Made by a program: the position numbers and the translations under genes | In this document: positions 17,938 to 27,494 of the stretch, one piece after another | How positions within the stretch are numbered: position 1 is the first letter of the stretch | Layout: every line of letters starts with the position of its first letter | Notes under the pieces: model-generated | The model's input: only the letters and a program-made list of their open reading frames with translations | What the model was told of the DNA's origin: nothing | Databases searched by the model: none | From: Bdellovibrionales bacterium RIFCSPHIGHO2_01_FULL_40_29 | Lineage (GTDB): Bacteria; Bdellovibrionota; Bdellovibrionia; Bdellovibrionales; Bdellovibrionaceae | Direction of reading: 5' to 3' | Assembly (NCBI GenBank): GCA_001771815.1 | Contig: MEPU01000013.1 | Location: 186,001-250,000 of the forward strand | DNA length: 64,000 nt

Positions 17938-19476
17938 TTAGTTTCCATCGCCTTTCCAGCTGAGGGTGTAGTTCATTTTATTTTGAATCAAATGCTCAAC
18001 ACTTGTCTTAGAAAAATCCATAAAGTGATTTGGAAAAATACCCATCCAAAAAATAAGAATTATAATTGGAGCCAAAACAACCGCTTCGCGAACACTTAAG
18101 TCCTGAAGCGCATGCTCTTTATGACTTAAGCTGTGCTGAACAATTTCTCCTGCCGGACCAAAGAACACTCGCTTAACCATCCACAGCATGTACGTCGCCC
18201 CAAGAACAACGCCAGTAACCGAAAGCGCCGCCATCCACGGAGAGTATTGGAATGAGCCCAAAAGAATCAAAAACTCACCCACAAAGCCATTTGTCATAGG
18301 AACGGCAATTGATGACAAGGTTACTATAATGAATGCAATTGTAAAAAGTGGCAGCGCTGCTGCCAGACCGCCATATTTTGAAATTTCCCGAGAATGAGTT
18401 CTTTCGTAGATCATGCCAATCAAGATGAAAAGTGCGCCTGTAGAAACCCCATGATTTAACATTTGATAAAGCGCACCATTAACACCATAACTATTCATTA
18501 CGAACAGGCCAATAATAATGTATCCCATATGTGATACCGAAGAATAAGCTACTAATTTTTTAACGTCCGGCTGAACCATAGCAACCAACGCGCCATAAAT
18601 AATTCCAATCACGCCGACAGCAATAAAAATCCATGCATAGTGTTCCGTCGCCTCTGGAAAAAGTGGAATAACCCAACGAACAAAACAATACGTCCCCATT
18701 TTCAACATCACTCCGGCCAGAATAACCGAGCCCGGTGTTGGCGCTTCAACGTGAGCATCTGGAAGCCATGTGTGCAGCGGAAATAGTGGAACCTTGATCG
18801 CAAAGGCCAAGGCAAAAGCAAAAAACAAAAGTGTTTGAGCTGTAAAAAAATCTCCCGCAACAAAAGGAATCTGAAGCTTATAAAAATCAATCAGGCTGGC
18901 GCTGATCGAGCCACCAGTAACTTCTGGAGTTAAACGCATTAGAAATATAATTGCCAACAGCATTAACACCGAGCCAGACATTGTATAAATAAAAAACTTA
19001 ATGGTTGCATAGACCCGGCGAGCACCACCCCAAATACCAATCATAAAATACATTGGCACAAGAGAAAGCTCCCAAAAAACATAAAACAAAATGGCGTCCA
19101 TTGCTAAAAAAGAACCCAGCATCGCGGCCTGAAGCACAAATAAACAAGCAAAAAAGCCTTTTCTTTTATCTTCAATAGAGTTCCATGCTGCTAAAATAAT
19201 TATCGGCACTAAAAATGTTGTGAGCATAATCAACATTAGCGAAATTCCATCAATGCCTAAAAAATACGAAATCCCAAACCGCTCGATCCACATTGTTTTT
19301 TCAACCATTTGAAGTTGAGCACTTTCAGGATCAAAGTTTTGCAACAAGGTCAGCGACAACAAAAACTCAAGAATAGAAAACCCAAGCGCAACGTGCCGAG
19401 TGGTGTTGCGCTGAGGCCAAATCGCCATAACGATGGCAAACACTATTGGTAAAAAAATTAATCCCGATAAAATCAT
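17938..19476 (-). CDS. nuoM: NADH-quinone oxidoreductase subunit M
   Basis: Second antiporter-like proton-translocating subunit of complex I, 512 residues. The FYVFWELSLVPMYFMIGIWG segment holds the conserved membrane glutamate, and PLHTWLPDAHVEAPTPGSVI and KKLVAYSSVSHMGYI carry the conserved lysine/histidine path. It follows nuoL after 2 bp and is coupled to nuoN. Confidence 0.96.
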   Translation of the reverse strand: MILSGLIFLPIVFAIVMAIWPQRNTTRHVALGFSILEFLLSLTLLQNFDPESAQLQMVEKTMWIERFGISYFLGIDGISLMLIMLTTFLVPIIILAAWNSIEDKRKGFFACLFVLQAAMLGSFLAMDAILFYVFWELSLVPMYFMIGIWGGARRVYATIKFFIYTMSGSVLMLLAIIFLMRLTPEVTGGSISASLIDFYKLQIPFVAGDFFTAQTLLFFAFALAFAIKVPLFPLHTWLPDAHVEAPTPGSVILAGVMLKMGTYCFVRWVIPLFPEATEHYAWIFIAVGVIGIIYGALVAMVQPDVKKLVAYSSVSHMGYIIIGLFVMNSYGVNGALYQMLNHGVSTGALFILIGMIYERTHSREISKYGGLAAALPLFTIAFIIVTLSSIAVPMTNGFVGEFLILLGSFQYSPWMAALSVTGVVLGATYMLWMVKRVFFGPAGEIVQHSLSHKEHALQDLSVREAVVLAPIIILIFWMGIFPNHFMDFSKTSVEHLIQNKMNYTLSWKGDGN

Positions 19477-19478
19477 AA

Positions 19479-21422
19479 CTACCTCATTAATACGAATGAA
19501 AGCACGACCACAACTCCGACCCCAATATACATCGCATACTGCTGCATATTTCCATTTTGTAATACCTTAAGAAAAGAGCCACCACCCATGGCCATATCTG
19601 CAACTTTGAAAGTCATCTTGTCGATAAAATTAACGTCGATATAATACCAAAGACTTTTGCTAGTTTGAATAAGTGGATTAATAATCCAAGAAAAATACGC
19701 CTCATCAACCCAGTATTTGTTATTCACAACCTCGTATACGGGACGAATTGCTTTTTTTATTTTTTCAGAACTGCCAGGTCGAACAACATACATCCAATAG
19801 GCCGTTATTGCAGAAATCGATGCAATCAACACAGAAGCGCCCATCAAAGCCCATTCTGTAGATGTCTGATGAGACACAATCGCATCTGAAGTCGGTAATT
19901 TTTTAATAACAGGCTCAAGCCAGTGCTCCCAATAATTTGGAATATGGCCAAGGTATTCACCGATAACATGAGGAATTCCAATCCAACCACCCACAATCGA
20001 AAGCAGTCCCAAAACCATCAGCGGAATTGTCATTGTCAGGCCGCTTTCATGCGGATGAACCTTTTTATCGACTCGTGATTTTCCCCAAAAAGTAAGTGCC
20101 ATCAATCGGGTCATATAAAACGCCGTTAATGCGGCACCCAAGGCTCCTGCTGCCCAAAGCGCCCAATGTCCCGATGGTGATGAAAAGGCAAGCCATAAAA
20201 TTTCATCTTTAGAAAAGAATCCTGCAAACGGAGGAATTCCAATAATCGCCAACCACCCCAACAAGAACGTAAAGTGTGTTATGGGCATGTACTTTTTCAA
20301 CCCACCCATTTTACGAATATCTTGCTCTTCGTGCATTCCGTGAATAACCGATCCTGATCCCAAGAACATAAGGGCTTTAAAAAAAGCATGCGTCATTAAG
20401 TGAAACATGCCCGCACCAAAAGCGCCCACGCCCACTGCCAAAAACATATACCCCAGCTGAGATACTGTTGAGTATGCTAATACCTTTTTAATATCATACT
20501 GAGTAAGGCCAATTGTCGCTGCTAAAACGGCAGTTGCCGCGCCAATAATTGCAATAACCATCATTGTATTGGGTGCGACAATAAAAATAGGATTTAGTCG
20601 CACGATCATGTAAACGCCCGCGGTCACCATTGTTGCCGCATGGATCAGCGCCGAAACAGGAGTTGGGCCCGCCATAGCATCCGGAAGCCATACATACAGC
20701 GGTATCTGAGCAGATTTTCCAGTTGCGCCAATAAATAACATTAACGTTCCAAGAGTCACTGCACCCAACCAGCTGGACTCTACAAGAGTTGGAGCTAATC
20801 CATTCAATTCATGAATATTCAACGTGCCAAAGGTAAAAAATAAAATAAACATTCCCAAAATAAATGCGGCATCACCAATACGATTTGTAATGAAGGCTTT
20901 CATGCCGGCCGCAGCCTTCGCAGAATCAGAAAACCAAAAACCTATCAGCAGATAAGAACAAAGACCGACGCCTTCCCAACCAACAAACATTGTTAATAGC
21001 GAATCTCCTAAAACTAAGATCAACATATTAAAAATAAATAAATTCAAATAAGCGAAATATTTTGTAACACCCTTGTCGTGATGCATGTATCCGACAGAAA
21101 ACAAATGAATCAAGGTGCCGACACCTGTAATGATCAAAATCATAATTCCACTGATTTGATCCACAACAAATCCCGCATTCACTCGAAGCTTATCAATCGC
21201 CATCCACTCAAAAAACGACACAGCTAATCGGCGGTTTTCAGGAGATAAATCCACAAGCTGTAAAAATAATAAGACGGCGGAAACAAATGAAATTCCAACA
21301 GCCACCGTGGCAACTGCGCCGGCAATTAAATAATTTGAACTGCGAAACCGAATTCCATTTATAAAAAATCCGAGCAGTGGGCTTAGCAATAAAATCGCGA
21401 TCAATAATTCATGATTAAGCAT
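19479..21422 (-). CDS. nuoL: NADH-quinone oxidoreductase subunit L
   Basis: Largest antiporter-like subunit of complex I, 647 residues, with a C-terminal extension that should form the lateral helix along the membrane arm. Landmarks are FVGWEGVGLCSYLLIGFW (conserved Glu), IPLYVWLPDAMAGPTPVSAL and KKVLAYSTVSQLGYMF. It starts 4 bp after nuoK and is 2 bp before nuoM, which fits one co-transcribed membrane-arm operon. Confidence 0.96.
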   Translation of the reverse strand: MLNHELLIAILLLSPLLGFFINGIRFRSSNYLIAGAVATVAVGISFVSAVLLFLQLVDLSPENRRLAVSFFEWMAIDKLRVNAGFVVDQISGIMILIITGVGTLIHLFSVGYMHHDKGVTKYFAYLNLFIFNMLILVLGDSLLTMFVGWEGVGLCSYLLIGFWFSDSAKAAAGMKAFITNRIGDAAFILGMFILFFTFGTLNIHELNGLAPTLVESSWLGAVTLGTLMLFIGATGKSAQIPLYVWLPDAMAGPTPVSALIHAATMVTAGVYMIVRLNPIFIVAPNTMMVIAIIGAATAVLAATIGLTQYDIKKVLAYSTVSQLGYMFLAVGVGAFGAGMFHLMTHAFFKALMFLGSGSVIHGMHEEQDIRKMGGLKKYMPITHFTFLLGWLAIIGIPPFAGFFSKDEILWLAFSSPSGHWALWAAGALGAALTAFYMTRLMALTFWGKSRVDKKVHPHESGLTMTIPLMVLGLLSIVGGWIGIPHVIGEYLGHIPNYWEHWLEPVIKKLPTSDAIVSHQTSTEWALMGASVLIASISAITAYWMYVVRPGSSEKIKKAIRPVYEVVNNKYWVDEAYFSWIINPLIQTSKSLWYYIDVNFIDKMTFKVADMAMGGGSFLKVLQNGNMQQYAMYIGVGVVVVLSFVLMR

Positions 21423-21426
21423 CTGC

Positions 21427-21753
21427 TTATCCTTTCAAGTGTTCGAAAAAGCGAATATTAACTTCTTTAAATCGTTTGAAAATAGAAACCGCCAGCGCCA
21501 GACCGACTGCGGCCTCTGCTGCGGCAATTGTCATCACGAAAAAAACCATCACTTGGCCATCTATTTTTCCCATATAATGAGAGAAGGCGACAAAACTAAT
21601 GTTTACAGCATTTAGCATCAACTCAATGCTCATCAAAAGAACAATCAGGTTTCGTCGCAATAGAACACCCGCCATTCCCAATGAAAACATAATCGCGGAA
21701 AGCACTAAATAATGATTCAACGTGATTTCGGTGAAAATACTAGTCTCTAGCAT
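21427..21753 (-). CDS. nuoK: NADH-quinone oxidoreductase subunit K
   Basis: Small membrane subunit with three helices, 108 residues from the ATG at 21753. The two conserved membrane glutamates are present (in [10 protein letters not shown] and [11 protein letters not shown]). This start is preferred to one 45 bp upstream because it gives the usual family length and has GGGG before it. It overlaps the 3' end of nuoJ by 14 bp, so translation is probably coupled. Confidence 0.94.
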   Translation of the reverse strand: MLETSIFTEITLNHYLVLSAIMFSLGMAGVLLRRNLIVLLMSIELMLNAVNISFVAFSHYMGKIDGQVMVFFVMTIAAAEAAVGLALAVSIFKRFKEVNIRFFEHLKG

Positions 21754-22279
21754 GCGTACCCCCCTTGCTTCGCGAAAGCGCAACTGCGCCAACGGCAATA
21801 ACTAAAAGCATGACCCCCAAAACTTCAAAGCCGAGAACATTCTTGATGAATAAGTTTTCTGCCAGGGCTCGTGTTGTATCTACAGTCGGCGCTGCCGCGA
21901 CATCACTGCTCGCCGTTATAACCACCGGAGTTTTTAATCCCATAGTCACTGCGCCGACAATCAGTCCAGACAAAATCCCAACAGAGGCAATTTTTATAGC
22001 TCCGGTGAGCCGCCCACGAGTAAACGCCTGTATTTCATGCTTTAAATCAAAAAGCATCAAGACCATAACAAACAAAACCATGACGGCTCCGGCGTATACA
22101 ATCAACTGAACTCCCGCTAAAAAATATGCGTTTAACGTCACGAAAATCGCGGCGACACCAATCATCGTCATCGCCAAGGAAAGCGCAGAATAAATTGGAT
22201 TAACCATCAGTATCACTGATAAACCACTGACAACGGTTACAAAAGCCAAAAACCAAAACAAAAAAGCATCTGCTGTCAT
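21740..22279 (-). CDS. nuoJ: NADH-quinone oxidoreductase subunit J
   Basis: Membrane subunit with five helices, 179 residues. The [20 protein letters not shown] and [20 protein letters not shown] stretches (the pi-bulge helix) are typical. The start at 22279 is used because AAAGGA lies 6 bp before it and it clears the nuoH stop; the longer frame would run back into nuoH. A loop rich in Ala/Thr/Val between the last two helices is longer than in E. coli. Confidence 0.93.
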   Translation of the reverse strand: MTADAFLFWFLAFVTVVSGLSVILMVNPIYSALSLAMTMIGVAAIFVTLNAYFLAGVQLIVYAGAVMVLFVMVLMLFDLKHEIQAFTRGRLTGAIKIASVGILSGLIVGAVTMGLKTPVVITASSDVAAAPTVDTTRALAENLFIKNVLGFEVLGVMLLVIAVGAVALSRSKGGTHARD

Positions 22280-22290
22280 CGCGAATCCTT

Positions 22291-23433
22291 TTAAAGTGTA
22301 AAGTGCGAGCCGATAAAAATTATGGCCGCAGTTAATATTGAGTTTGCAAGCGCCCAGGGAAGCATTGTTTTCCAACCCAAGTCCATAAGCTGATCATAAC
22401 GAAATCGTGGAAGTGTCCATCGAACATGAATAAAAATCCATAAAAACAATGCAAACTTAATCGTGTATGACAAAAAATGAATTATTGAATTCAAAACATT
22501 TGCCGTAAACGGTGCCACAGAAAAAGTATTCATTATCCACGAGTGCACCTCTTCCGGTGAAAAGTTCCAAATACTGTATCCACCAAAGAAAAATGTGACC
22601 ATCAAGCCCGAAGCAACCATCATATGGGCATACTCACCGATAAAGAACATCAGCATTTTAAAGCCGCCGTACTCTGTGTGAAAGCCCGCAACGAGCTCAG
22701 CCTCTCCCTCGGCTAAATCAAATGGCAATCGGTTCGACTCTGCAAACGTGGCCGCAAAAAACAAAAGAGCGCCAATGGGTTGATAAAAAATTCCCCAATT
22801 TGGCAACCAATTCGCAGCAACCGTATATCCAAAGCCCTGAAAATTTAAGCTCCCACTTTGTGATTGAATCATTTCAGCCAAGTTAAATGTTCCGTAAAGT
22901 AAAATAACTCCGACAATTGCCAAGCCCAGAGCCAATTCATACGAAATAATCTGAGCCGACGCCCGAAGCGCACCCATCAAAGAAAACTTGCTGCCAGACC
23001 CCCAGCCTGCCATTAAAATGGTATAAGCTGCCAACGAAGAAATTCCCAAAATAAAGACAATTCCAACATTAATTTCATAACCTTGAATTAAAAATGTATA
23101 CGATTCTGTGACTAGTGGAACCGACATGGGAATAGCCATGTAAGCAATCGCACCGGGAATCATTGCAAAAACAGGTGCGCAATAAAATAGAAACCGATTT
23201 CCCTTTTCAGGAACAAAATCTTCTTTCTTTAAAAACTTAACCGCATCAGCCAAAAGCTGAACCAGCCCAAGTGGTCCAACGCGATTTGGCCCAAACCGAT
23301 TTTGAATAAATGCTGATCCTCGACGCTCTAGCCAAACCAAAATTGGTACAGCCTGAACCATCATTAAAAAAACCAAAATTGTTTTAACTAAATTGATTGC
23401 TATCTCAATTGTTGTGCTTCCCATTGTTGTCAT
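22291..23433 (-). CDS. nuoH: NADH-quinone oxidoreductase subunit H
   Basis: Membrane subunit that forms the quinone chamber at the joint between the arms, 380 residues with eight helices. Conserved LERRGSAFIQNRFGPNRVG near the N-terminus and the acidic loop FAESNRLPFDLAEGEAELVA are both present. ATG at 23433 follows the nuoA stop by 2 bp; a GTG four codons earlier would overlap nuoA and is less likely. Confidence 0.96.
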   Translation of the reverse strand: MTTMGSTTIEIAINLVKTILVFLMMVQAVPILVWLERRGSAFIQNRFGPNRVGPLGLVQLLADAVKFLKKEDFVPEKGNRFLFYCAPVFAMIPGAIAYMAIPMSVPLVTESYTFLIQGYEINVGIVFILGISSLAAYTILMAGWGSGSKFSLMGALRASAQIISYELALGLAIVGVILLYGTFNLAEMIQSQSGSLNFQGFGYTVAANWLPNWGIFYQPIGALLFFAATFAESNRLPFDLAEGEAELVAGFHTEYGGFKMLMFFIGEYAHMMVASGLMVTFFFGGYSIWNFSPEEVHSWIMNTFSVAPFTANVLNSIIHFLSYTIKFALFLWIFIHVRWTLPRFRYDQLMDLGWKTMLPWALANSILTAAIIFIGSHFTL

Positions 23434-23435
23434 AC

Positions 23436-23807
23436 TTAGTCCCACTCCAGCGCTTTAGATTTTATTTCCCACCATAAGCCAAAAATAAAAATTCCTAAAA
23501 AAATCATCATTGAGGAAAAAATATAAACTCCCGCGCCGGAAGCAATAAAGCTTTTAAAATTGCTCGCCCATGGAAACATAAAAATAACTTCAATATCAAA
23601 AAGAATAAAAAGAATGGCCGTCAGGTAGAACTTCACAGAAACCTTTGTGTCTTTTTTTTCTTGTACTTCAATGCCACACTCATAGATGTCAAATTTAGCC
23701 TGACTGGTTTTTTTTGCTTTGCCGCCGGTCCATCTCGCTAAATAGATCAGTAGCGTTCCAAAAATAGCGATAAATATGGTGACAAAAATCACTCCACCTA
23801 ATGGCAC
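23436..23807 (-). CDS. nuoA: NADH-quinone oxidoreductase subunit A
   Basis: Three-helix membrane subunit of complex I, 123 residues. The YECGIE loop that crosses between states and the FDIEVIFMFPW helix are conserved. GTG start with AAGGAGG 5 bp upstream. First gene of the operon, about 90 nt after the mapped promoter. In the usual order nuoB, C and D follow; here nuoH follows directly. Confidence 0.95.
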   Translation of the reverse strand: MPLGGVIFVTIFIAIFGTLLIYLARWTGGKAKKTSQAKFDIYECGIEVQEKKDTKVSVKFYLTAILFILFDIEVIFMFPWASNFKSFIASGAGVYIFSSMMIFLGIFIFGLWWEIKSKALEWD

Positions 23808-23903
23808 AAGTCCTCCTTGAAATTATGATGATATTTCAACACCTTAGTTCGAAAAAGCCAACGCCTAAAAACCGCTGAAAAGGTGATCTTCGTTTTTGCG
23901 AAT

Positions 23904-23932
23904 TCTATATAATTTGATGGTGGATACTTCAA
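23904..23932 (-). promoter_or_regulatory. nuoA: Sigma70-type promoter of the nuo operon
   Basis: Minus strand: TTGAAG (23932-23927), 17-bp spacer, TATAGA (23909-23904). It leaves a leader of about 90 nt before nuoA. On the plus strand the same bases contain TATAAT (23908-23913), which could be the -10 of an mfd promoter, though with a poor -35. Confidence 0.55.
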
Positions 23933-23960
23933 ATTTTAGATAAGGTCTAACTTCGAAAAT

Positions 23961-26900
23961 ATGACAACACATCCAACTCACTCAAGACTTGAAGAAATTT
24001 TACTTCGAGGTCTGCAGAAAAATAAGACTCTTTTAACCATTGATGGCACCGCCTCGTCTGCAGCTATTTCATATTTTTTAGCTCAATCTTTATCAAAAGA
24101 AATCAACGACTTACCTCGGCTTGTTGTTGTTTCAAGTTTTGTAGAGGCTGAACTTTTTGCTGAACAGTTGCGTGTTTTTTCGCCACATTTTAGATCTCAT
24201 CTTCTGCAGCATCATGACGTGTCTTACTACTCTGGACTGTATCCCTCGCCGGCTGTAAACCACTCCCGGATTGAGTTTTTATATTGGGCCGCAAAAGCAC
24301 AAAAAAACGACATTTTTATTGCTCCGGTTTCTGCTCTTCTTCAACTGTCAGCCCCTTTCTTTGAATTTTCCAAGCGCTGCTTTGTTTTCAAAAAAGGTGA
24401 TGAGCTTCCCGGCGATATTGCTGCTTTTTTTAATAATCTCGGATATCAACCGGCACCTCTTGTTGAAGACAAGGGGCAATTTAGTGTTCGGGGTGGGATC
24501 ATTGATGTTTTTTCTCCTGCAAATGAAGCTCCCGTTCGTATTGAGCTCTTTGGTGATCAAATTGAGTCTCTTCGTAAATTTTCTATCTCTAATCAACGCA
24601 GCTTAGATGAAGTAGATCTTTTGCATATCGCTCCCGCGTATGAAGTAGATCTTAATGATGACACTCTGGAGCAAACGATATCGGGCTTTCGTAGAGATCT
24701 TGTTGGTCGAAATGTCTTAGCCCCCGAAGTTGAAGAAACTCTTCGCAACATTACCAGTAAAAATTATTTTTCTGGTTGTGAATTTCTACTTCCCTATTGT
24801 TTTAAGTCCCTGACAACACCATTAGATCACTTCAGTTCAGGTTTAAATATTTTTATGCTTGATCCCGCCGAGGTTTTACGCGCCGCTGACCAATATTACC
24901 AAGAACTCCTTCAAGAGGAAAAGTTTTCAACAACTCATTTGTTTCATCCCGCACTTGAAAGAATTCAGCTCCCTTACGATCAAATAGTTTGGCCGGCAGA
25001 ATCTCGACTATTTCAATTTTCAAATCTTTCTTTTTTAGAAGACGAGCACGAAAATGAGTTTCGGGTTTCATATCGAACTCAATCGCTGGCCGAATTTTCC
25101 AATTTGGCGCAAAACCTAATTCCAGCCTCTGACTCTTGGGCTCAAGCCGCGTTACCAAAAATTCGGCTTTGGCAAAATGATGGCTACAAAATTTTTATCT
25201 GTGTCAAATCAATGACTCAGGCGGATCGCTTGCGCGTTCTTTTACAAAAGCTTGAATTGGATTTTGAAACAGCAGCTGTTGATTCCTACGACTGGATTCA
25301 ATGGCTAGAAAACAAAAAAATCACTCTGATTCCACGAGCCCTCAACGAAACCATCCAGTTATCTGAAGATAAAATTATTTTTCTTCGCGATGACGATTTT
25401 TTTGGACGCAAACAACGAAGCCCGCGGACATCGACAAGCTCTTTCGAAGATTTCACAACTCAGGCAAAAAGCCTCAGCTTTGGCGATCTTAAGCCTCAGG
25501 ATCTTGTTGTGCACATCAAACATGGAATCGGTGTCTATGAAGGCCTTAAAATTATGGTTATCGGCGGCGTCGAATCAGAGTATATCCAAGTGGCCTACAA
25601 GGATAAAGATAAACTTTATCTGCCCGTCTACCGTGTTGGCCAACTGCAAAAATTTTCTGGCTCATCAGCCACCTCCGTTCTTGATAAGCTTGGCGGCACG
25701 GGCTGGGAAAAAACAAAGATTAAGGTCAAGAGTCATCTGCGAGATATTGCCTCTGAACTTTTAAAGCTTTATGCCATTCGCTCTGAAATAACCCGCGACC
25801 CAATTCCGCTGGATGAGTTTGCCTACTCTCAATTTGAAAAAGCCTTTCCCTTTGATGAAACAAACGATCAGCTTCGCGCTATTTCAGATTTACAAAAAGA
25901 TCTGAGTTCAACCAAGCCTATGGATCGTCTTGTTTGTGGCGATGTTGGTTTTGGTAAAACCGAAGTCTGCATGCGTGCCGCCTTTCAGGTTGTGAACAAT
26001 AAGCATCAAGTTGCCGTCCTTGCCCCGACAACAGTACTTACTTTTCAGCATTTAGAAACTTTTAAAAAACGATTCCATGGATGGCCTATTGAAATCCGAT
26101 CGCTTAATCGTTTTGTCTCTGCCGCAGATCAAAAGAAAACCCTTGCCGAATTAAAAGATGGGAAAATTGATATTATCATTGGAACTCATCGCCTGTTTAG
26201 CAAAGATGTCGTTTTTAAGGACCTGGGCCTTTTGATTATCGATGAAGAACAAAAATTTGGTGTTGCACACAAAGAAAAAATTAAAAAATTGAAAACCTCA
26301 GTCGATACTCTGACTTTGTCGGCAACCCCAATACCGAGAACACTAAATATGAGTTTCACAGGCGTTCGAGATTTATCCATCATTAATACAGCGCCTATTG
26401 ATCGCCTTCCTACGCGAACTTTTATTTCAAAATTTGATCCCGATTTAATTCGAAAAGGAATTCAATCTGAAATTGCGCGCGGCGGACAGGTTTATTTTAT
26501 TCACAATCGCGTTCAAAGTATCTATGGATTAATGGATGAGCTTCGACAAATTTGTCCTGATGCGCGCATGCGAGTTGCTCACGGACAGATGGAAGAGCAC
26601 GAACTCGAATCCGCGATGCTTAGTTTTTTCAATCATGAAATTGATGTTCTGGTTTGTACCGCGATTGTTGAATCTGGAATGGATGTTCCGCGCGCAAACA
26701 CAATGTTTATTGATCAGGCCCATATGTTCGGACTCTCACAGCTTTATCAACTGCGCGGACGTGTTGGTCGAAGCAAGGCTCGCGCCTACTGCTATTTACT
26801 TTTACCAAAAAATAAAAAAATTGAAAAAGATGCTCAAGAGCGTCTCAAAGTTATTCAAGAAAATACGGCGCTTGGTTCTGGGATTCGAATTGCCCAATAC

Positions 26901-27473
26901 GACCTTGAGCTTCGAGGAGCTGGAAATATTTTAGGTGATGATCAGTCCGGACATGTGAACTCCGTTGGTTATGAGCTTTATATGGATCTTTTAAATGAAG
27001 CTCTTTCTGAGGCGCGCGGAGAAGAGCTGCCAGATCGTGAGCTTGATCCAGAGATCAACTTGCGCGTGCCGGCGCTTATTCCGGATTCCTATATTGCAGA
27101 TATTCGCATTCGCTTGAGTTATTATAAAGCTTTGTCTGAAATAAAATCTCAATCCGATTTAGATCAAATTGAAGCCGAGCTCACGGATCAGTTTGGCCAA
27201 ATCCCAGATCCCGTAATTAATTTAATGGGTCTTATGCTTATTCGAAAACAATGTAAAGATCTGGGCGTTCGCGATATTAGCGCCGGCGCGAAAAGTATTT
27301 CTCTTATTTTCACTGAACGCACGCGGTTAAAACCGGAAACAGCAATTCGCCTAGCCCTACGTGAAAATAAAAAATACTCTATCACTCCAGATCAGCGATT
27401 AAATATTCGGATGAACACCATCACCTGGTCCGCTGTTTATGAGGAGCTCAATTATTTATTAACTCTTATTTAA
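23961..27473 (+). CDS. mfd: Transcription-repair coupling factor Mfd
   Basis: DNA translocase of 1170 residues that removes RNA polymerase stalled at lesions and recruits UvrA. Order: UvrB-homology region (about 20-330, with GGIIDVFSP), the CarD-like RNA-polymerase-interaction domain (about 505-580, with PQDLVVHIKHGIGVYEG), superfamily 2 helicase with Walker A GDVGFGKTEV near residue 660 and DEEQ, TRG motif region and the C-terminal TRCF domain. Transcribed divergently from the nuo operon, with overlapping promoter sequence. The ATG has only a distant AAGG, so initiation strength is unclear. Confidence 0.96.
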   Translation: MTTHPTHSRLEEILLRGLQKNKTLLTIDGTASSAAISYFLAQSLSKEINDLPRLVVVSSFVEAELFAEQLRVFSPHFRSHLLQHHDVSYYSGLYPSPAVNHSRIEFLYWAAKAQKNDIFIAPVSALLQLSAPFFEFSKRCFVFKKGDELPGDIAAFFNNLGYQPAPLVEDKGQFSVRGGIIDVFSPANEAPVRIELFGDQIESLRKFSISNQRSLDEVDLLHIAPAYEVDLNDDTLEQTISGFRRDLVGRNVLAPEVEETLRNITSKNYFSGCEFLLPYCFKSLTTPLDHFSSGLNIFMLDPAEVLRAADQYYQELLQEEKFSTTHLFHPALERIQLPYDQIVWPAESRLFQFSNLSFLEDEHENEFRVSYRTQSLAEFSNLAQNLIPASDSWAQAALPKIRLWQNDGYKIFICVKSMTQADRLRVLLQKLELDFETAAVDSYDWIQWLENKKITLIPRALNETIQLSEDKIIFLRDDDFFGRKQRSPRTSTSSFEDFTTQAKSLSFGDLKPQDLVVHIKHGIGVYEGLKIMVIGGVESEYIQVAYKDKDKLYLPVYRVGQLQKFSGSSATSVLDKLGGTGWEKTKIKVKSHLRDIASELLKLYAIRSEITRDPIPLDEFAYSQFEKAFPFDETNDQLRAISDLQKDLSSTKPMDRLVCGDVGFGKTEVCMRAAFQVVNNKHQVAVLAPTTVLTFQHLETFKKRFHGWPIEIRSLNRFVSAADQKKTLAELKDGKIDIIIGTHRLFSKDVVFKDLGLLIIDEEQKFGVAHKEKIKKLKTSVDTLTLSATPIPRTLNMSFTGVRDLSIINTAPIDRLPTRTFISKFDPDLIRKGIQSEIARGGQVYFIHNRVQSIYGLMDELRQICPDARMRVAHGQMEEHELESAMLSFFNHEIDVLVCTAIVESGMDVPRANTMFIDQAHMFGLSQLYQLRGRVGRSKARAYCYLLLPKNKKIEKDAQERLKVIQENTALGSGIRIAQYDLELRGAGNILGDDQSGHVNSVGYELYMDLLNEALSEARGEELPDRELDPEINLRVPALIPDSYIADIRIRLSYYKALSEIKSQSDLDQIEAELTDQFGQIPDPVINLMGLMLIRKQCKDLGVRDISAGAKSISLIFTERTRLKPETAIRLALRENKKYSITPDQRLNIRMNTITWSAVYEELNYLLTLI

Positions 27474-27494
27474 TTTTATGTTTTAGGACTCGCA

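Noticed and set aside
22291-22375. Longer nuoJ start at 22375
   Set aside because: Would overlap nuoH by 85 bp and add residues not seen in the family; the site at 22279 has AAAGGA before it.
22533-22541. TTATCCACG in nuoH as a DnaA box
   Set aside because: An isolated 9-mer with one mismatch inside a conserved gene; expected by chance.
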